DNA from: an uncultured Prevotella sp.
Lineage (GTDB): Bacteria; Bacteroidota; Bacteroidia; Bacteroidales; Bacteroidaceae
Direction of reading: 5' to 3'
Assembly (NCBI GenBank): GCA_934120735.1
Contig: CAKOVA010000001.1
Coordinates: 1-64,000, forward strand
Length of the DNA stretch: 64,000 nt
The notes below the pieces were generated by a model. It ran no database searches and was not told where the DNA came from. It was given only the letters and a program-made list of their open reading frames with translations. Positions 35,042 through 43,982 of the stretch are shown one piece after another. Numbering within the stretch: position 1 is the stretch's first letter; each line of letters starts with the position of its first letter. The position numbers were made by a program, and so were the translations under genes.

Positions 35042-36874
35042 ATGATTCTTACACTCATTGTACTTCTCGTCACGGTCATCATGTTTGTCGTTGGTCGTCT
35101 GCGTGCCGATATTGTGGCCTTGTGCGCCCTGTCAGTATTGCTTTTGGCTGGTATTCTAACGCCTGAAGAGGCTCTCTCTGGCTTTTCTTCCAAGGTAGTC
35201 ATCATGATGATTGGTTTGTTTGTGGTGGGCGGTGCCATTCTGCAAACAGGTTTGGCCAAGGTGGCCAGCCAGCGCATCATACGCTTATCCAAGGGCAATG
35301 ACATCAAACTTTTCTTGTTGGTTATTCTCACCACCTCTTTCATTGGGGCCTTTGTCAGCAACACAGGCACCGTGGCACTGATGATGCCCATCGTGGTGAG
35401 CATGGCGGCACAATCAAATACCAGTCCCGGCAAGCTGCTTATGCCACTGGCCTTTGCCAGTAGTCTAGGCGGAATGCTCACACTTATTGGTACGCCGCCT
35501 AACCTTGTCATTCAGGAAGCACTCACCGACGCAGGTTTTGAACCATTGTCGTTCTTCTCGTTCTTTCCCGTTGGCATCGTATGTATTGCCGTTGGTATCA
35601 TGGTGTTGTTGCCGCTGAGCCGTATCTTCCTTGGCAAGGACAAGAAAGAAGGAAGGCGCAGGAAGTCCAAGAGCAAGAGTATGGACGAACTGGTGTCCGA
35701 ATATCAGTTGCAAAGCTATACGGAGGCTTATCGCATTGGCAGTCATTCGCCACTGGTGGGAAAGACGGTAGCCCAGCTTGACCTGCGCAACAGGTATGGA
35801 CTGTCGATTATCGAAATCAGGAAAGAACTAACCAATACCAATCGTATTATGCGGCAGGTTAAGCAAAATGTGCCAAAGCCATCTACCGTGCTGCGCGTTG
35901 GTAACCTGCTGTACCTTGCGGGTGACACCGACAAGATGGAAACCTTTGCAGCAGAAAATGGGTTGGCTAAGCTCGATGACAGTTCGGTTGACTTCTATGA
36001 CATTGGTATGGCTGAGCTGGTATTGATGCCCAATTCACGCATCAACGGCATACGGCTTAAGGATTCGGGCATTGGCGAACAGTACAACATCAATGTGGTG
36101 GGAATCCGCCGCCATGGCGATTATATGTTGAAGAACCTCTCCGATCAGAAGTTATTGGCTGGCGACGTGCTGCTGGTGCAAGGCTTGTGGAGCAACATCG
36201 ACAAGTTGGACATGGATGAAAGCGACTGGGTAGTGTTGGGCAGGCCCATCGAACAAGCCAGCAAGGTAACGCTCAACTACAAGGCACCCGTTGCTGCGCT
36301 CATCATGTTGCTGATGGTGTGCATGATGGTATTCGACTTTATTCCCGTTGAACCGGTTACTGCGGTCATCGTGGCGGGATTGCTTATGGTGCTCACAGGT
36401 TGTTTCCGAAATGTCGAGGCGGCCTACAAAACCATCAAATGGGAGAGCATCGTACTCATCGCTGCCATGATGCCCATGTCCATTGCCTTGGAGAAGACGG
36501 GTGTTTCGACTCTTATATCCAGCTCGTTGGTCAATGCCTTGGGTAACATGGGCCCCATGGTGCTGCTGGCAGGCGTTTATTATACCACCACACTCTTAAC
36601 CATGTTCATCAGCAACACCGCTACGGCCGTACTCATGGCACCCATTGCCATGTCGGCGGCCTCACAGGTAGGAGTAAGCCCATACGCATTCCTTTTTGCC
36701 GTGACGTTGGGTGCCAGCATGTGTTTCGCATCGCCATTCTCCACGCCACCCAATGCGCTGGTGATGAAGGCAGGGCAATACCAGTTCATGGACTATATCA
36801 AGGTAGGCTTGCCCCTTCAGCTGCTTATCGGTTTGGTGATGACGTTTGTGCTGCCCTTGCTGTTCCCGTTCTAA
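35042..36874 (+). CDS. SLC13 family permease with two central RCK_C domains
   Basis: A 610-residue membrane protein. The two SLC13 halves (about 1-185 and 410-610) carry the paired signatures SNTGTVALMM / GTPPNLVIQEA and SNTATAVLMAP / STPPNALVMKAG. Between them lie two RCK_C (TrkA_C) domains (about 215-300 and 305-390; GNLLYLAGDTDKMETFA and GIRLKDSGIGEQYN, with LAGDVLLVQG). This three-part layout is known from the YfbS/SAC1-type anion transporters, often sulfate. The RCK domains are probably regulatory. It shares an upstream region with the TrkA_C antiporter. Confidence 0.9.
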   Translation: MILTLIVLLVTVIMFVVGRLRADIVALCALSVLLLAGILTPEEALSGFSSKVVIMMIGLFVVGGAILQTGLAKVASQRIIRLSKGNDIKLFLLVILTTSFIGAFVSNTGTVALMMPIVVSMAAQSNTSPGKLLMPLAFASSLGGMLTLIGTPPNLVIQEALTDAGFEPLSFFSFFPVGIVCIAVGIMVLLPLSRIFLGKDKKEGRRRKSKSKSMDELVSEYQLQSYTEAYRIGSHSPLVGKTVAQLDLRNRYGLSIIEIRKELTNTNRIMRQVKQNVPKPSTVLRVGNLLYLAGDTDKMETFAAENGLAKLDDSSVDFYDIGMAELVLMPNSRINGIRLKDSGIGEQYNINVVGIRRHGDYMLKNLSDQKLLAGDVLLVQGLWSNIDKLDMDESDWVVLGRPIEQASKVTLNYKAPVAALIMLLMVCMMVFDFIPVEPVTAVIVAGLLMVLTGCFRNVEAAYKTIKWESIVLIAAMMPMSIALEKTGVSTLISSSLVNALGNMGPMVLLAGVYYTTTLLTMFISNTATAVLMAPIAMSAASQVGVSPYAFLFAVTLGASMCFASPFSTPPNALVMKAGQYQFMDYIKVGLPLQLLIGLVMTFVLPLLFPF

Positions 36875-36996
36875 AGACTCTGCATGCTTTTCATGAGGCA
36901 TGTTTAACCCTCATAACGCCCAATTTTATTGTTTTGACAACAGCATGGGCAAATGGGTTTGAAAGGTTGTGTGTGGAAATCACGATGCTCAACTAT

Positions 36997-37398
36997 GATG
37001 AATTTTCTTGACAACGAACCTCTTCATATTTGGCGTATTTCCCAACAACCTTTCCAGTCGTTGCAAATACGGCCTGTATGCGAAAGTTTTGTAAGTGGTT
37101 TTGATACAATTGGTTACAGATATGATTGTTTCTATGCCACTTTTTTTTCATGCATTTTTAAGCCAATAGCAATGCTTTAAGGGTGCAATTCGCATGCTTT
37201 TGTACTGTTAACCCATGCCTATTGACCGCTAATAAGATGCATTTGTGCGCATGAAAGCATTGCTTTATTGGTAAAAATAGAATTTTCTGACCCACCAATC
37301 ATTTGATTTGCACCCTGCGTGCCTACCATTTTTTTCTAGATGATCAACATTGATGAGCTGTTTTAGGCCCGTTTTTCGGGTAAAATTTTCAACATTTA
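36997..37398 (+). repeat. Dispersed intergenic element, copy D
   Basis: Entry GATGAATTTTCTTGACAAC identical to copy C, then TTCATATTTGGCGTATTTCCC and a partial return arm TTGCAAATACGGCC. Five 22-nt units start at 37164, 37186, 37208, 37230 and 37252. Exit: TGCACCCTGCGTGCCTACC, TTTTTTTCTAGA, GCTGTTTTAGGCCCG. It lies between two co-directional genes. Confidence 0.85.
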
Positions 37399-37662
37399 CC
37401 AGGTCGTGATGTGGTTCATAACATTTTGCTTTGATGAATAATGGTGTTGCATTCAGTATGACCATTGATTGTTGCGAGGTTGACTGACAATGAAAAAAAT
37501 ATAGCATGTGGCTATTGGATTTGCTGACAGACTGGGCGTGCGCCCCTACATTATTCTCATGGCTGATTCACAAGAGGCTACATTTGTTGGCGCATAAGCA
37601 TTTGATTTTGTAGTGAGAACGACTTTTCTTGTATTTTTATAAGGATAGATAAAATTATTTTG
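37399..37662. other. Gap with no gene recognised, before the endonuclease
   Basis: No supported coding region. A GGGCGTGCGCCC palindrome lies near 37536. A minus-strand frame (37265-37507) crosses the repeat element and is not called. Confidence 0.3.
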
Positions 37663-37670
37663 TACTTTTG
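37663..37670 (+). promoter_or_regulatory. -7 box of the endonuclease gene
   Basis: TACTTTTG, 28 bp before the start codon at 37699, matches TAnnTTTG. Confidence 0.5.
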
Positions 37671-37698
37671 TCAAACCATCAAATTGAAATTATTTTTT

Positions 37699-39249
37699 AT
37701 GCTGAAATCATCTAATCTACGACATATCTTCTTGTCAACGCTCATGTTAGGAACTGCCACTTTGTGGGCTCAAGGTCCCAACCAAACGGGAACCTATTAC
37801 GAACGTACGAATGGAAAAACGGGTGCTGCGTTGAAGACAGCCTTTTTTCACGTCATTTCCGGTTCCATTCACGGTTCTTACGATGGTCTTTGGGCGATTT
37901 ATCATACGTCCGATCGGCGTGCTGACGGCAAACTTTACGACATCTATTCCAATACCACCAATTATGTCATTGGCAGTAGTGCGCAAGGACATTCCTATTC
38001 AGGTGAAGGCGACGGCTACAACCGAGAGCACACGGTGCCTAAGAGTTGGTTCTTTAAAGCCGAGCCGATGGTGTATGATGCTCATCACATCCTGCCCGCT
38101 GATGGCTATGTGAACAATCGAAGAAGCAATTTCCCTTATGGCGAAACCAAGGGTGAGAAGTACCAGTCGAACAATGGATTCAGCAAACTTGGAAGATGTA
38201 CGTTGCCTGGTTACGGTGGAACTGTGTTTGAACCCAACGATGAATATAAGGGCGATTTGGCTCGAATTTATTTCTACATGGTTACTTGTTATGAGAGTAA
38301 TGTGTCAAACTGGTCGAGCGGAAATGGGGGCGCCAACATCTTTACGGGGAATGCCTACAAGCCGTTTGTCAAGTGGCAGATGGATATGCTGCTGCGTTGG
38401 GCGAAGAAAGATCCTGTGAGTGACAAGGAGATCAAGCGCAATGAGGCGGTGGCAAAGGCTCAAGGCAACAGAAATCCGTTTGTTGATTATCCTGGTTTGG
38501 AGGATTATATCTGGGGCGATTCTGTGAATGTAGCATTTAGTTATGACCATTACCGCAGTGGTGGTAGCGTTGTGGTGCCTGATCCTACACCCGACCCAAC
38601 ACCCCAACCGGGTGTGGATGGCGTGGTTTTCAATGAGTCGTTTGCATCGGGCAAGGGGATGTTCACTGCCGACAACAAGCAATTGTCAAACGGCATGTCT
38701 TACGTTTGGTCCAGTTATGCGAACGACAAAGTGCAGTGTATGAAGGCATCTGCCTATGTCAATCGTTCAAACAAGGCTGCTGAAAGTTGGTTGGTATCGC
38801 CTGTCATCGATCTGACTGCGTATGAAAAAGCACACATGAGCTTTGAGCAGGCCTGCAACTTTCTTAAGAATTACAGAAATAGGGGAGGAGAATTCTTGTC
38901 TGTGATGGTTCGAGAGGTAGGACAATCGACATGGACGAATTTGAATGTTGAAATCCCCGGGCTTGAAAATTGGACGTTTGTACAGACCAACCCCATCAAC
39001 TTGAGTGCCTATGCGGGCAAGAAAATACAAGTGGCTTTCGTCTACAAGAGTACCACTTCGTGTGCGCCAACATGGGAAATCAGAAACTTGAAGGTGACAG
39101 GAAGTGTGCCTACGGGCATCTCCCGAGTAATTACCGATTGGAATAAGCTGGACCCTGCGGCACCGATGTATGATTTGTCTGGACAGCGGGTGCAGGAAAA
39201 TTACAAAGGAGTGGTGATTCAACATGGCAGAAAACATCTCAAGAGATAA
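37699..39249 (+). CDS. Secreted endonuclease I family nuclease with anchor-J-like and C-terminal sorting regions
   Basis: A 516-residue secreted nuclease. The start at 37699 gives a signal peptide ending in LWAQ; an in-frame TTG upstream lies on the promoter. Residues about 25-270 are Endonuclease_1 (EndA/Vvn): YNREHTVPKSWF with the catalytic His, and DAHHILPADGYVNNRRSNFPYGE. A Pro/Asp/Thr linker (VPDPTPDPTPQPG) leads to a beta-rich domain with SWLVSPVIDLTAYEKAHMSF (choice-of-anchor-J-like). The end, MYDLSGQRVQENYKGVVIQ and RKHLKR, resembles a type IX secretion CTD. Probable role: degrading extracellular DNA. Confidence 0.88.
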   Translation: MLKSSNLRHIFLSTLMLGTATLWAQGPNQTGTYYERTNGKTGAALKTAFFHVISGSIHGSYDGLWAIYHTSDRRADGKLYDIYSNTTNYVIGSSAQGHSYSGEGDGYNREHTVPKSWFFKAEPMVYDAHHILPADGYVNNRRSNFPYGETKGEKYQSNNGFSKLGRCTLPGYGGTVFEPNDEYKGDLARIYFYMVTCYESNVSNWSSGNGGANIFTGNAYKPFVKWQMDMLLRWAKKDPVSDKEIKRNEAVAKAQGNRNPFVDYPGLEDYIWGDSVNVAFSYDHYRSGGSVVVPDPTPDPTPQPGVDGVVFNESFASGKGMFTADNKQLSNGMSYVWSSYANDKVQCMKASAYVNRSNKAAESWLVSPVIDLTAYEKAHMSFEQACNFLKNYRNRGGEFLSVMVREVGQSTWTNLNVEIPGLENWTFVQTNPINLSAYAGKKIQVAFVYKSTTSCAPTWEIRNLKVTGSVPTGISRVITDWNKLDPAAPMYDLSGQRVQENYKGVVIQHGRKHLKR

Positions 39250-39321
39250 CGGCCTTTAGTTGGGACAAATGGTGTGATACTGCTGAAAAAAATGTATATT
39301 AGCAGAAAATTGGAGGCCGAC

Positions 39322-39828
39322 ATGAGAAATAAGTTTTTTTTATGTAGTGTGTTTGCTCTTTTGGTGGGATGCTCATCAAGCCGTTTGACACCACAGCAGA
39401 AGGCCGTGAAGTCGGCTTGGACGGCGCAAAAGGTTCACGAAGCCATTGAAAATAAAAAGATGGCAGTGGAAATTAATTATGTCATTCCTTTCCGTGCGGG
39501 TATGAAACATCTGAACTACGGGTATGACATTCGCCTGTCTGGCGACACGCTTTATTCATATCTTCCCTACTATGGGCGTGCCTACAATATCCCATACGGG
39601 GGCGGAAAGGGCTTGGTGTTCGACGCTCCTATTCAAGATTATGCTGTCAGTAGCCCTAAAAAAGGGTTGACAAAAATGGATATTTATGTGGAAAACGATG
39701 AAGATCGATACGCCTATATGATGGAAATTTTTGATAACGGACAGGTTGACCTGCTGGTAAGGGCGCAGAAACGAGAGCAAATTTTGTTCAGAGGAAAACT
39801 TGTTATCAAGGATGAAAACAAGCAATAG
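39322..39828 (+). CDS. DUF4251 family lipoprotein
   Basis: A 168-residue lipoprotein (signal FFLCSVFALLVGC). The start at 39322 places the lipobox at the right distance; an upstream ATG at 39274 would add 16 polar residues. The mature part has YSYLPYYGRAYNIPYGGGKGLVF and DAPIQDY, the core of DUF4251, a Bacteroidota family of unknown function with a compact beta-rich fold. It is monocistronic or trails the endonuclease gene by 72 bp. Confidence 0.8.
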   Translation: MRNKFFLCSVFALLVGCSSSRLTPQQKAVKSAWTAQKVHEAIENKKMAVEINYVIPFRAGMKHLNYGYDIRLSGDTLYSYLPYYGRAYNIPYGGGKGLVFDAPIQDYAVSSPKKGLTKMDIYVENDEDRYAYMMEIFDNGQVDLLVRAQKREQILFRGKLVIKDENKQ

Positions 39829-39953
39829 CAGACGTATCGACCTTCTTGCAGCCTGTGTTGGATGCGCATGGACAGGTGGATTGATGCCAGATGGCTTGTC
39901 CTATGATTTGATATGTCTTTAAAAAAATGTGCCAATCCATAGCTGTTTAAATC

Positions 39954-40799
39954 ATGACCAACCAACGTTCACATCACTATCGGCACCACCATCATCGCCA
40001 TCACCACCACGGTTCAAGGTGGAAGAAAAGGCTGAAGGCCGTGAGTATTGTGGTGTCTGTTTTGTTTTTTGTGTTCTGTTCGGTGGTTATCTTTTTCCCA
40101 GAGCAGTACAAAAGTTTTCTTTCAGGTTTGCAAACTACGGCTTGGCAAAGCGGTTTGCTGCCTCATCCCCGGAGCAAATATCATTATGACGGTATCGATG
40201 TTTCGCATCATCAAGGGCTTATCGATTGGCCTTTGGTGGCCAGCGACACATGCATTCAGTTTGTATACATCAAAGCTACCGAGGGAAGTACGCACGTCGA
40301 TACACTTTATCAGTACAATATACGAGAGGCCAAGCGTGCGGGATTGTTGGTTGGGTCGTATCATTTTTTGACCTCTTCCAGTTCTATGCGTTCTCAATTC
40401 AACAACTTTATCACCCAAGTTGACAGTACATCTCAGCATCTTTTGCCCATGGTTGATGTGGAATGGTCGGGGGTAAAAGGGTGGAATAAGCGTCAAATAC
40501 AGGATAGTTTGGCCGTTTTTGTAGGGTTAGTGAAGCAACATTACGGTTCGTATCCGCTACTTTATGCGGATAGTCGTTTCTATAACGACCATCTTTCGCC
40601 CCGTTTTGACAAGCTGCCCCTATTCATTGCCCATTATAGTGATGAGGCTCCCGTGGTGAAGGGCGCTCATCGGCACTATATATGGCAGCGCGATCAGCAT
40701 GGATGGGTGAGTGGTATCAATCGTGAAGTGGATTTGGATGCGTTTGCATCCGGCACGACAATCGCTGATATCCTGCTTCCATTAAAATCGAATGAATAA
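39954..40799 (+). CDS. GH25 lysozyme with His-rich N-terminus
   Basis: A 281-residue muramidase of glycoside hydrolase family 25. The catalytic region includes YDGIDVSHHQGLIDW (about 77), the DxE pair in PMVDVEWSG (about 166-170), LLYADSRFYND and YIWQRDQHGWVSGINREVDLD. It is anchored by one N-terminal transmembrane helix (about 28-46). Ahead of it lies an unusual cytoplasmic tail with ten His in residues 7-19 (HHYRHHHHRHHHHG). It likely cleaves the MurNAc-GlcNAc bonds of peptidoglycan during growth or scavenging. Confidence 0.9.
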   Translation: MTNQRSHHYRHHHHRHHHHGSRWKKRLKAVSIVVSVLFFVFCSVVIFFPEQYKSFLSGLQTTAWQSGLLPHPRSKYHYDGIDVSHHQGLIDWPLVASDTCIQFVYIKATEGSTHVDTLYQYNIREAKRAGLLVGSYHFLTSSSSMRSQFNNFITQVDSTSQHLLPMVDVEWSGVKGWNKRQIQDSLAVFVGLVKQHYGSYPLLYADSRFYNDHLSPRFDKLPLFIAHYSDEAPVVKGAHRHYIWQRDQHGWVSGINREVDLDAFASGTTIADILLPLKSNE

Positions 40800-40922
40800 T
40801 GACTCCTGGCAGGAAAATGATTTTCTAAGAGGTTAAAATCTGTCTGCCGAAGCCATTCATTGTGGTTTATTCTCGAAAGGAATAATTGTATTTATTTTGA
40901 TAGTGGTAGGAGCGGGGAGGGT

Positions 40923-41672
40923 TTATAGTAACTCCAATTCCACGGGACAGTGGTCGCTTCCTAAAATCTCAGTGTGTATTTTGGCATCAACGAGTCGTTC
41001 TTTGAGCCGTTCTGAAATGAGAAAATAGTCGATACGCCAGCCGGCATTCTTTTCTCTTGCACGGAATCTGTACGACCACCACGAGTATGTTACTTGCTCA
41101 GGATAGAGATGACGAAAGGTATCTACAAAGCCATTGTTAAGCAAAATGGTCATCTTTTCACGCTCTTCGTCCGTAAAACCAGCATTACGGCGATTGGTCT
41201 TCGGGTTCTTCAGGTCGATTTCTTCATGGGCAACGTTCAGGTCTCCGCAGATAATCACTGGTTTGATGGCATCCAGTTGCTTGACGTAAGTTCGGAAATC
41301 GTCTTCCCATTGCATGCGATAGTCAAGTCGGCGAAGCTCATCTTGCGAGTTGGGAACATAAACGGTGATGAGGAAAAAGTCCTCCATCTCCAAGGTTATC
41401 ACCCGTCCTTCGTGGTCGTGTTCGTCTATTCCCAAGCCATATGTCACGTTCAGCGGTGTGTGTTTGGTGTAGATGGCGGTACCCGAATAGCCTTTCTTGT
41501 CGGCATAATTCCAGTACGATTGGTAGCCTTCGAACTGCAAGTCCAATTGGCCTGCCTGCATTTTGGTTTCTTGCAGGCAAAAAAAATCAGCGTCCAAATG
41601 ATGGAATGATGCTTCAAAATCCTTCTTCACACAGGCCCTCAGCCCGTTAACGTTCCATGAGATAAACTTCAT
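40923..41672 (-). CDS. xth: Exodeoxyribonuclease III
   Basis: A 249-residue AP endonuclease/3'-5' exonuclease for base excision repair. I start at 41672 ([13 protein letters not shown]), the exact N-terminus of the family; an ATG 36 bases upstream adds a non-homologous stretch. Active-site motifs: WNVNGLR (Asn), LQETKM (Glu, metal), the Tyr in [20 protein letters not shown] (Asp/Asn), and [10 protein letters not shown] (final Asp-His). Confidence 0.96.
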   Translation of the reverse strand: MKFISWNVNGLRACVKKDFEASFHHLDADFFCLQETKMQAGQLDLQFEGYQSYWNYADKKGYSGTAIYTKHTPLNVTYGLGIDEHDHEGRVITLEMEDFFLITVYVPNSQDELRRLDYRMQWEDDFRTYVKQLDAIKPVIICGDLNVAHEEIDLKNPKTNRRNAGFTDEEREKMTILLNNGFVDTFRHLYPEQVTYSWWSYRFRAREKNAGWRIDYFLISERLKERLVDAKIHTEILGSDHCPVELELL

Positions 41673-41831
41673 ATACTTAGCTTGATCGTAAATAATTGTG
41701 TTTGGCAATCCTCAAGTTGCCGTCTTATGCAAACTTTGAGATGGCCGAATTGTCGCCCAATTGCTTGGTGATAGTGAGGAGATAGCGCAATGAAAGAGGA
41801 CGGATGCCAAACACTATTGGTGAAAATGTAT

Positions 41832-42425
41832 TTATATTCTCTTTGATTCCCCACGCAGAAGATTCATGAACTCCTCACGAGTTTTAGCCTGATTGAAGGC
41901 ACCACTAAATGCACTGGTGGTGGTGATGGAGTTTTGTTTCTCCACTCCGCGCATCTGCATGCACATGTGTTTGGCCTCAATCACCACCATCACTCCCAAG
42001 GGTTTGAGTGCACTTTGGATGCAATCTCCAATTTGTTGTGTCAAACGTTCTTGCACTTGCAGACGGTGACTGTATATGTCTACCACGCGAGCTATTTTGC
42101 TTAATCCGGTGATGTGGCCGTTGGGGATGTAGGCTACATGCACTTTTCCGTAGAAAGGCAGCATGTGGTGCTCGCACATGGAGAAGAAATCAATGTCTTT
42201 GACGATGACCATTTGATTGTACTTCTCATCAAACAGCGCATCGAGAAGCACTTGCTTGGCGTCTTGTGCGTAACCTCTTGTCAGCACTTGCATGGCTTTT
42301 GCCACACGCATGGGGGTCTTTTGCAGGCCTTCGCGCTGTGGGTCTTCGCCGAGAAGTGATAATATTTTTTCGTAATGTGAGGCCAGTTCGTCCAGACCTT
42401 CACGAAATTCAGTATCTGAATTCAT
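41832..42425 (-). CDS. folE: GTP cyclohydrolase I
   Basis: It converts GTP into dihydroneopterin triphosphate, the first step of folate (and queuosine or pterin) synthesis. The 197-residue protein has the zinc-ligand Cys and catalytic residues in [40 protein letters not shown] (given as two motif parts), [10 protein letters not shown], and the second Cys/His zone in [12 protein letters not shown]. Length and motifs match the type I (FolE) enzyme. It lies 21 bp downstream of the SPOR protein gene on the same strand. Confidence 0.96.
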   Translation of the reverse strand: MNSDTEFREGLDELASHYEKILSLLGEDPQREGLQKTPMRVAKAMQVLTRGYAQDAKQVLLDALFDEKYNQMVIVKDIDFFSMCEHHMLPFYGKVHVAYIPNGHITGLSKIARVVDIYSHRLQVQERLTQQIGDCIQSALKPLGVMVVIEAKHMCMQMRGVEKQNSITTTSAFSGAFNQAKTREEFMNLLRGESKRI

Positions 42426-42446
42426 GTCTTTATTCGTTCCTATTGT

Positions 42447-43130
42447 TTAATATTGTACAGTAATTTTGCCGCGTACAATGCTGGCTTGGTTGTATCCTAG
42501 ACCTTTCACTTGCTTGAGAATGTGTGCCGCTTCTTCGTAACTTCGATAGTTACCTACGCGGCAAATCCACCTGGGAGAATAGAAATGAACGTAAACTGGC
42601 TCATTAGGAAACGTCTGTTTGATTTTGTCTCTGGCGGCTTCTGCTCGTTGTCTGTCGGCTCGTGAGTTGCCTCCAGCATAGACTTGCACACGGTATCCAT
42701 TGATTTTATACCCCTTCCGCATCACTTTTTTGCGCATGTCGATGGTGGGAATCTCCATCTCATTGGTCGAAGTCTCTTCGTTTTGCAGTCGTTTTTCTTC
42801 ATGCTTAGCCGTGGAATCATGTTTCGTTTCAGCTCCCTCTTTAGGTTTCTGACCATTCTTCTCCGCCGGGTTTGTTGTTACTGCAGGTGAGTTTTGATTC
42901 TTTGTTGATGTGACATTTTTTACGTCTTGCGCTTTGTTTTCAGTCCTACCGGTCTGTGTTGTAGCGGTTTTCGCTTTTCCGTTAACCAATTCGTCGATAT
43001 CCTTACTCTGGCTAACTTTGACAGATGCTTTTCCTGGCTCCTTCTTCTGAAGATGCTCAAGGAAAGTCTGTGCATCAGCAAATGTTACTGAACAAATGAT
43101 GATGATGAATAAAGTGACGAATTTCTTCAT
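42447..43130 (-). CDS. Secreted SPOR domain protein
   Basis: A 227-residue protein with a signal peptide (LFIIIICSVTFADA), a long charged and Gln/Asn/Lys-rich low-complexity linker (about 30-130) and a C-terminal SPOR domain (about 145-225): INGYRVQVYAGGNSRADRQRAE and VHFYSPRWICRVGNYRSYEEA. Unlike the SPOR lipoprotein at 25.6 kb it lacks a lipobox, so it would be periplasmic. It binds denuded peptidoglycan and likely acts in division or envelope maintenance. Located between tpiA and folE. Confidence 0.87.
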   Translation of the reverse strand: MKKFVTLFIIIICSVTFADAQTFLEHLQKKEPGKASVKVSQSKDIDELVNGKAKTATTQTGRTENKAQDVKNVTSTKNQNSPAVTTNPAEKNGQKPKEGAETKHDSTAKHEEKRLQNEETSTNEMEIPTIDMRKKVMRKGYKINGYRVQVYAGGNSRADRQRAEAARDKIKQTFPNEPVYVHFYSPRWICRVGNYRSYEEAAHILKQVKGLGYNQASIVRGKITVQY

Positions 43131-43158
43131 TTTTCTTTGGTGTTAATTCAAAAATGTC

Positions 43159-43201
43159 GAGTGAGACAAAGGCTCACTACTGTACGGGCCTTGCCTCACT
43201 C
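43159..43201 (-). terminator. Hairpin after tpiA
   Basis: GAGTGAGACAAAGGC pairs with GCCTTGCCTCACTC (one bulge, one mismatch, 14-nt loop). On the minus strand it is followed by CGACATTTTTG, a short T-run, so it may end or attenuate tpiA transcription before the SPOR gene. Confidence 0.5.
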
Positions 43202-43216
43202 AACATGAGTGGAGTC

Positions 43217-43978
43217 TTATTTCTTCCAAGCGTCAATGATGCCCTTGAAGTCGGCACATTTAAGTGATGCGCCACCAATCAGACCGCCATCGATGTTTTC
43301 TTTAGCGAATAATTCAGGTGCGTTGCTGGCTTTGCAGCTGCCTCCATACAAGATAGTGGTGTTCTGAGCCACTTCGTTACCATATTTTTCAGCAACGATT
43401 GAACGGATATAGGCATGAATCTCTTCAGCTTGATCAGCTGTTGCAGTCTTTCCAGTACCAATAGCCCAGATGGGTTCGTAGGCGATAATGATGTTCTTGA
43501 ACTCATCTTCAGAAAGGTTAAATACAGAACCTTCGAGTTCTGCCTTTACCACTTCGTTCTGCTTGGTGGCCTCGCGCTCTTCCAAAGTCTCGCCAATACA
43601 GAAGATAACCTTTAGGCCATTCTTCAATGCCAACTGCACTTTCTCCTTCAAGATTTCTGGAGTTTCCTTGTAATATTGACGTCTTTCAGAGTGTCCAAGA
43701 ATGACATATTGTGCTCCGGTGCTCTTTACCATCTCTGCAGAAACCTCACCTGTGTAGGCTCCTTTTTCCTTATCGGCACAGTTCTCTGCACCCAGACCAA
43801 CCAAGTTTTTATCCAATACGTCTGCTACACATGCCAAGTGAATGAACGGTGTGCAGATGATAACGCCGCAGTTGGGCTTCTCTGCTACTAATGCTTCATT
43901 GATTTCTTTTGCCAAAGCAACACCTTCTTGCAGGTTCAGATTCATCTTCCAGTTGCCTGCTACGATTTTTTTTCTCAT
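43217..43978 (-). CDS. tpiA: Triose-phosphate isomerase
   Basis: It interconverts dihydroxyacetone phosphate and glyceraldehyde 3-phosphate. The 253-residue TIM barrel has [10 protein letters not shown] (Asn, catalytic Lys), [13 protein letters not shown] (catalytic His), [16 protein letters not shown] (catalytic Glu, loop 6) and [11 protein letters not shown] / [10 protein letters not shown] for phosphate binding. It is the last of a run with the DoxX-like and DUF1599 genes, 4 bp after the DoxX-like stop. Confidence 0.97.
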   Translation of the reverse strand: MRKKIVAGNWKMNLNLQEGVALAKEINEALVAEKPNCGVIICTPFIHLACVADVLDKNLVGLGAENCADKEKGAYTGEVSAEMVKSTGAQYVILGHSERRQYYKETPEILKEKVQLALKNGLKVIFCIGETLEEREATKQNEVVKAELEGSVFNLSEDEFKNIIIAYEPIWAIGTGKTATADQAEEIHAYIRSIVAEKYGNEVAQNTTILYGGSCKASNAPELFAKENIDGGLIGGASLKCADFKGIIDAWKK

Positions 43979-43982
43979 TTTA

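Noticed and set aside
37265-37507. 80-codon minus-strand frame near element copy D
   Set aside because: Mostly translated repeat DNA; no recognisable protein features.
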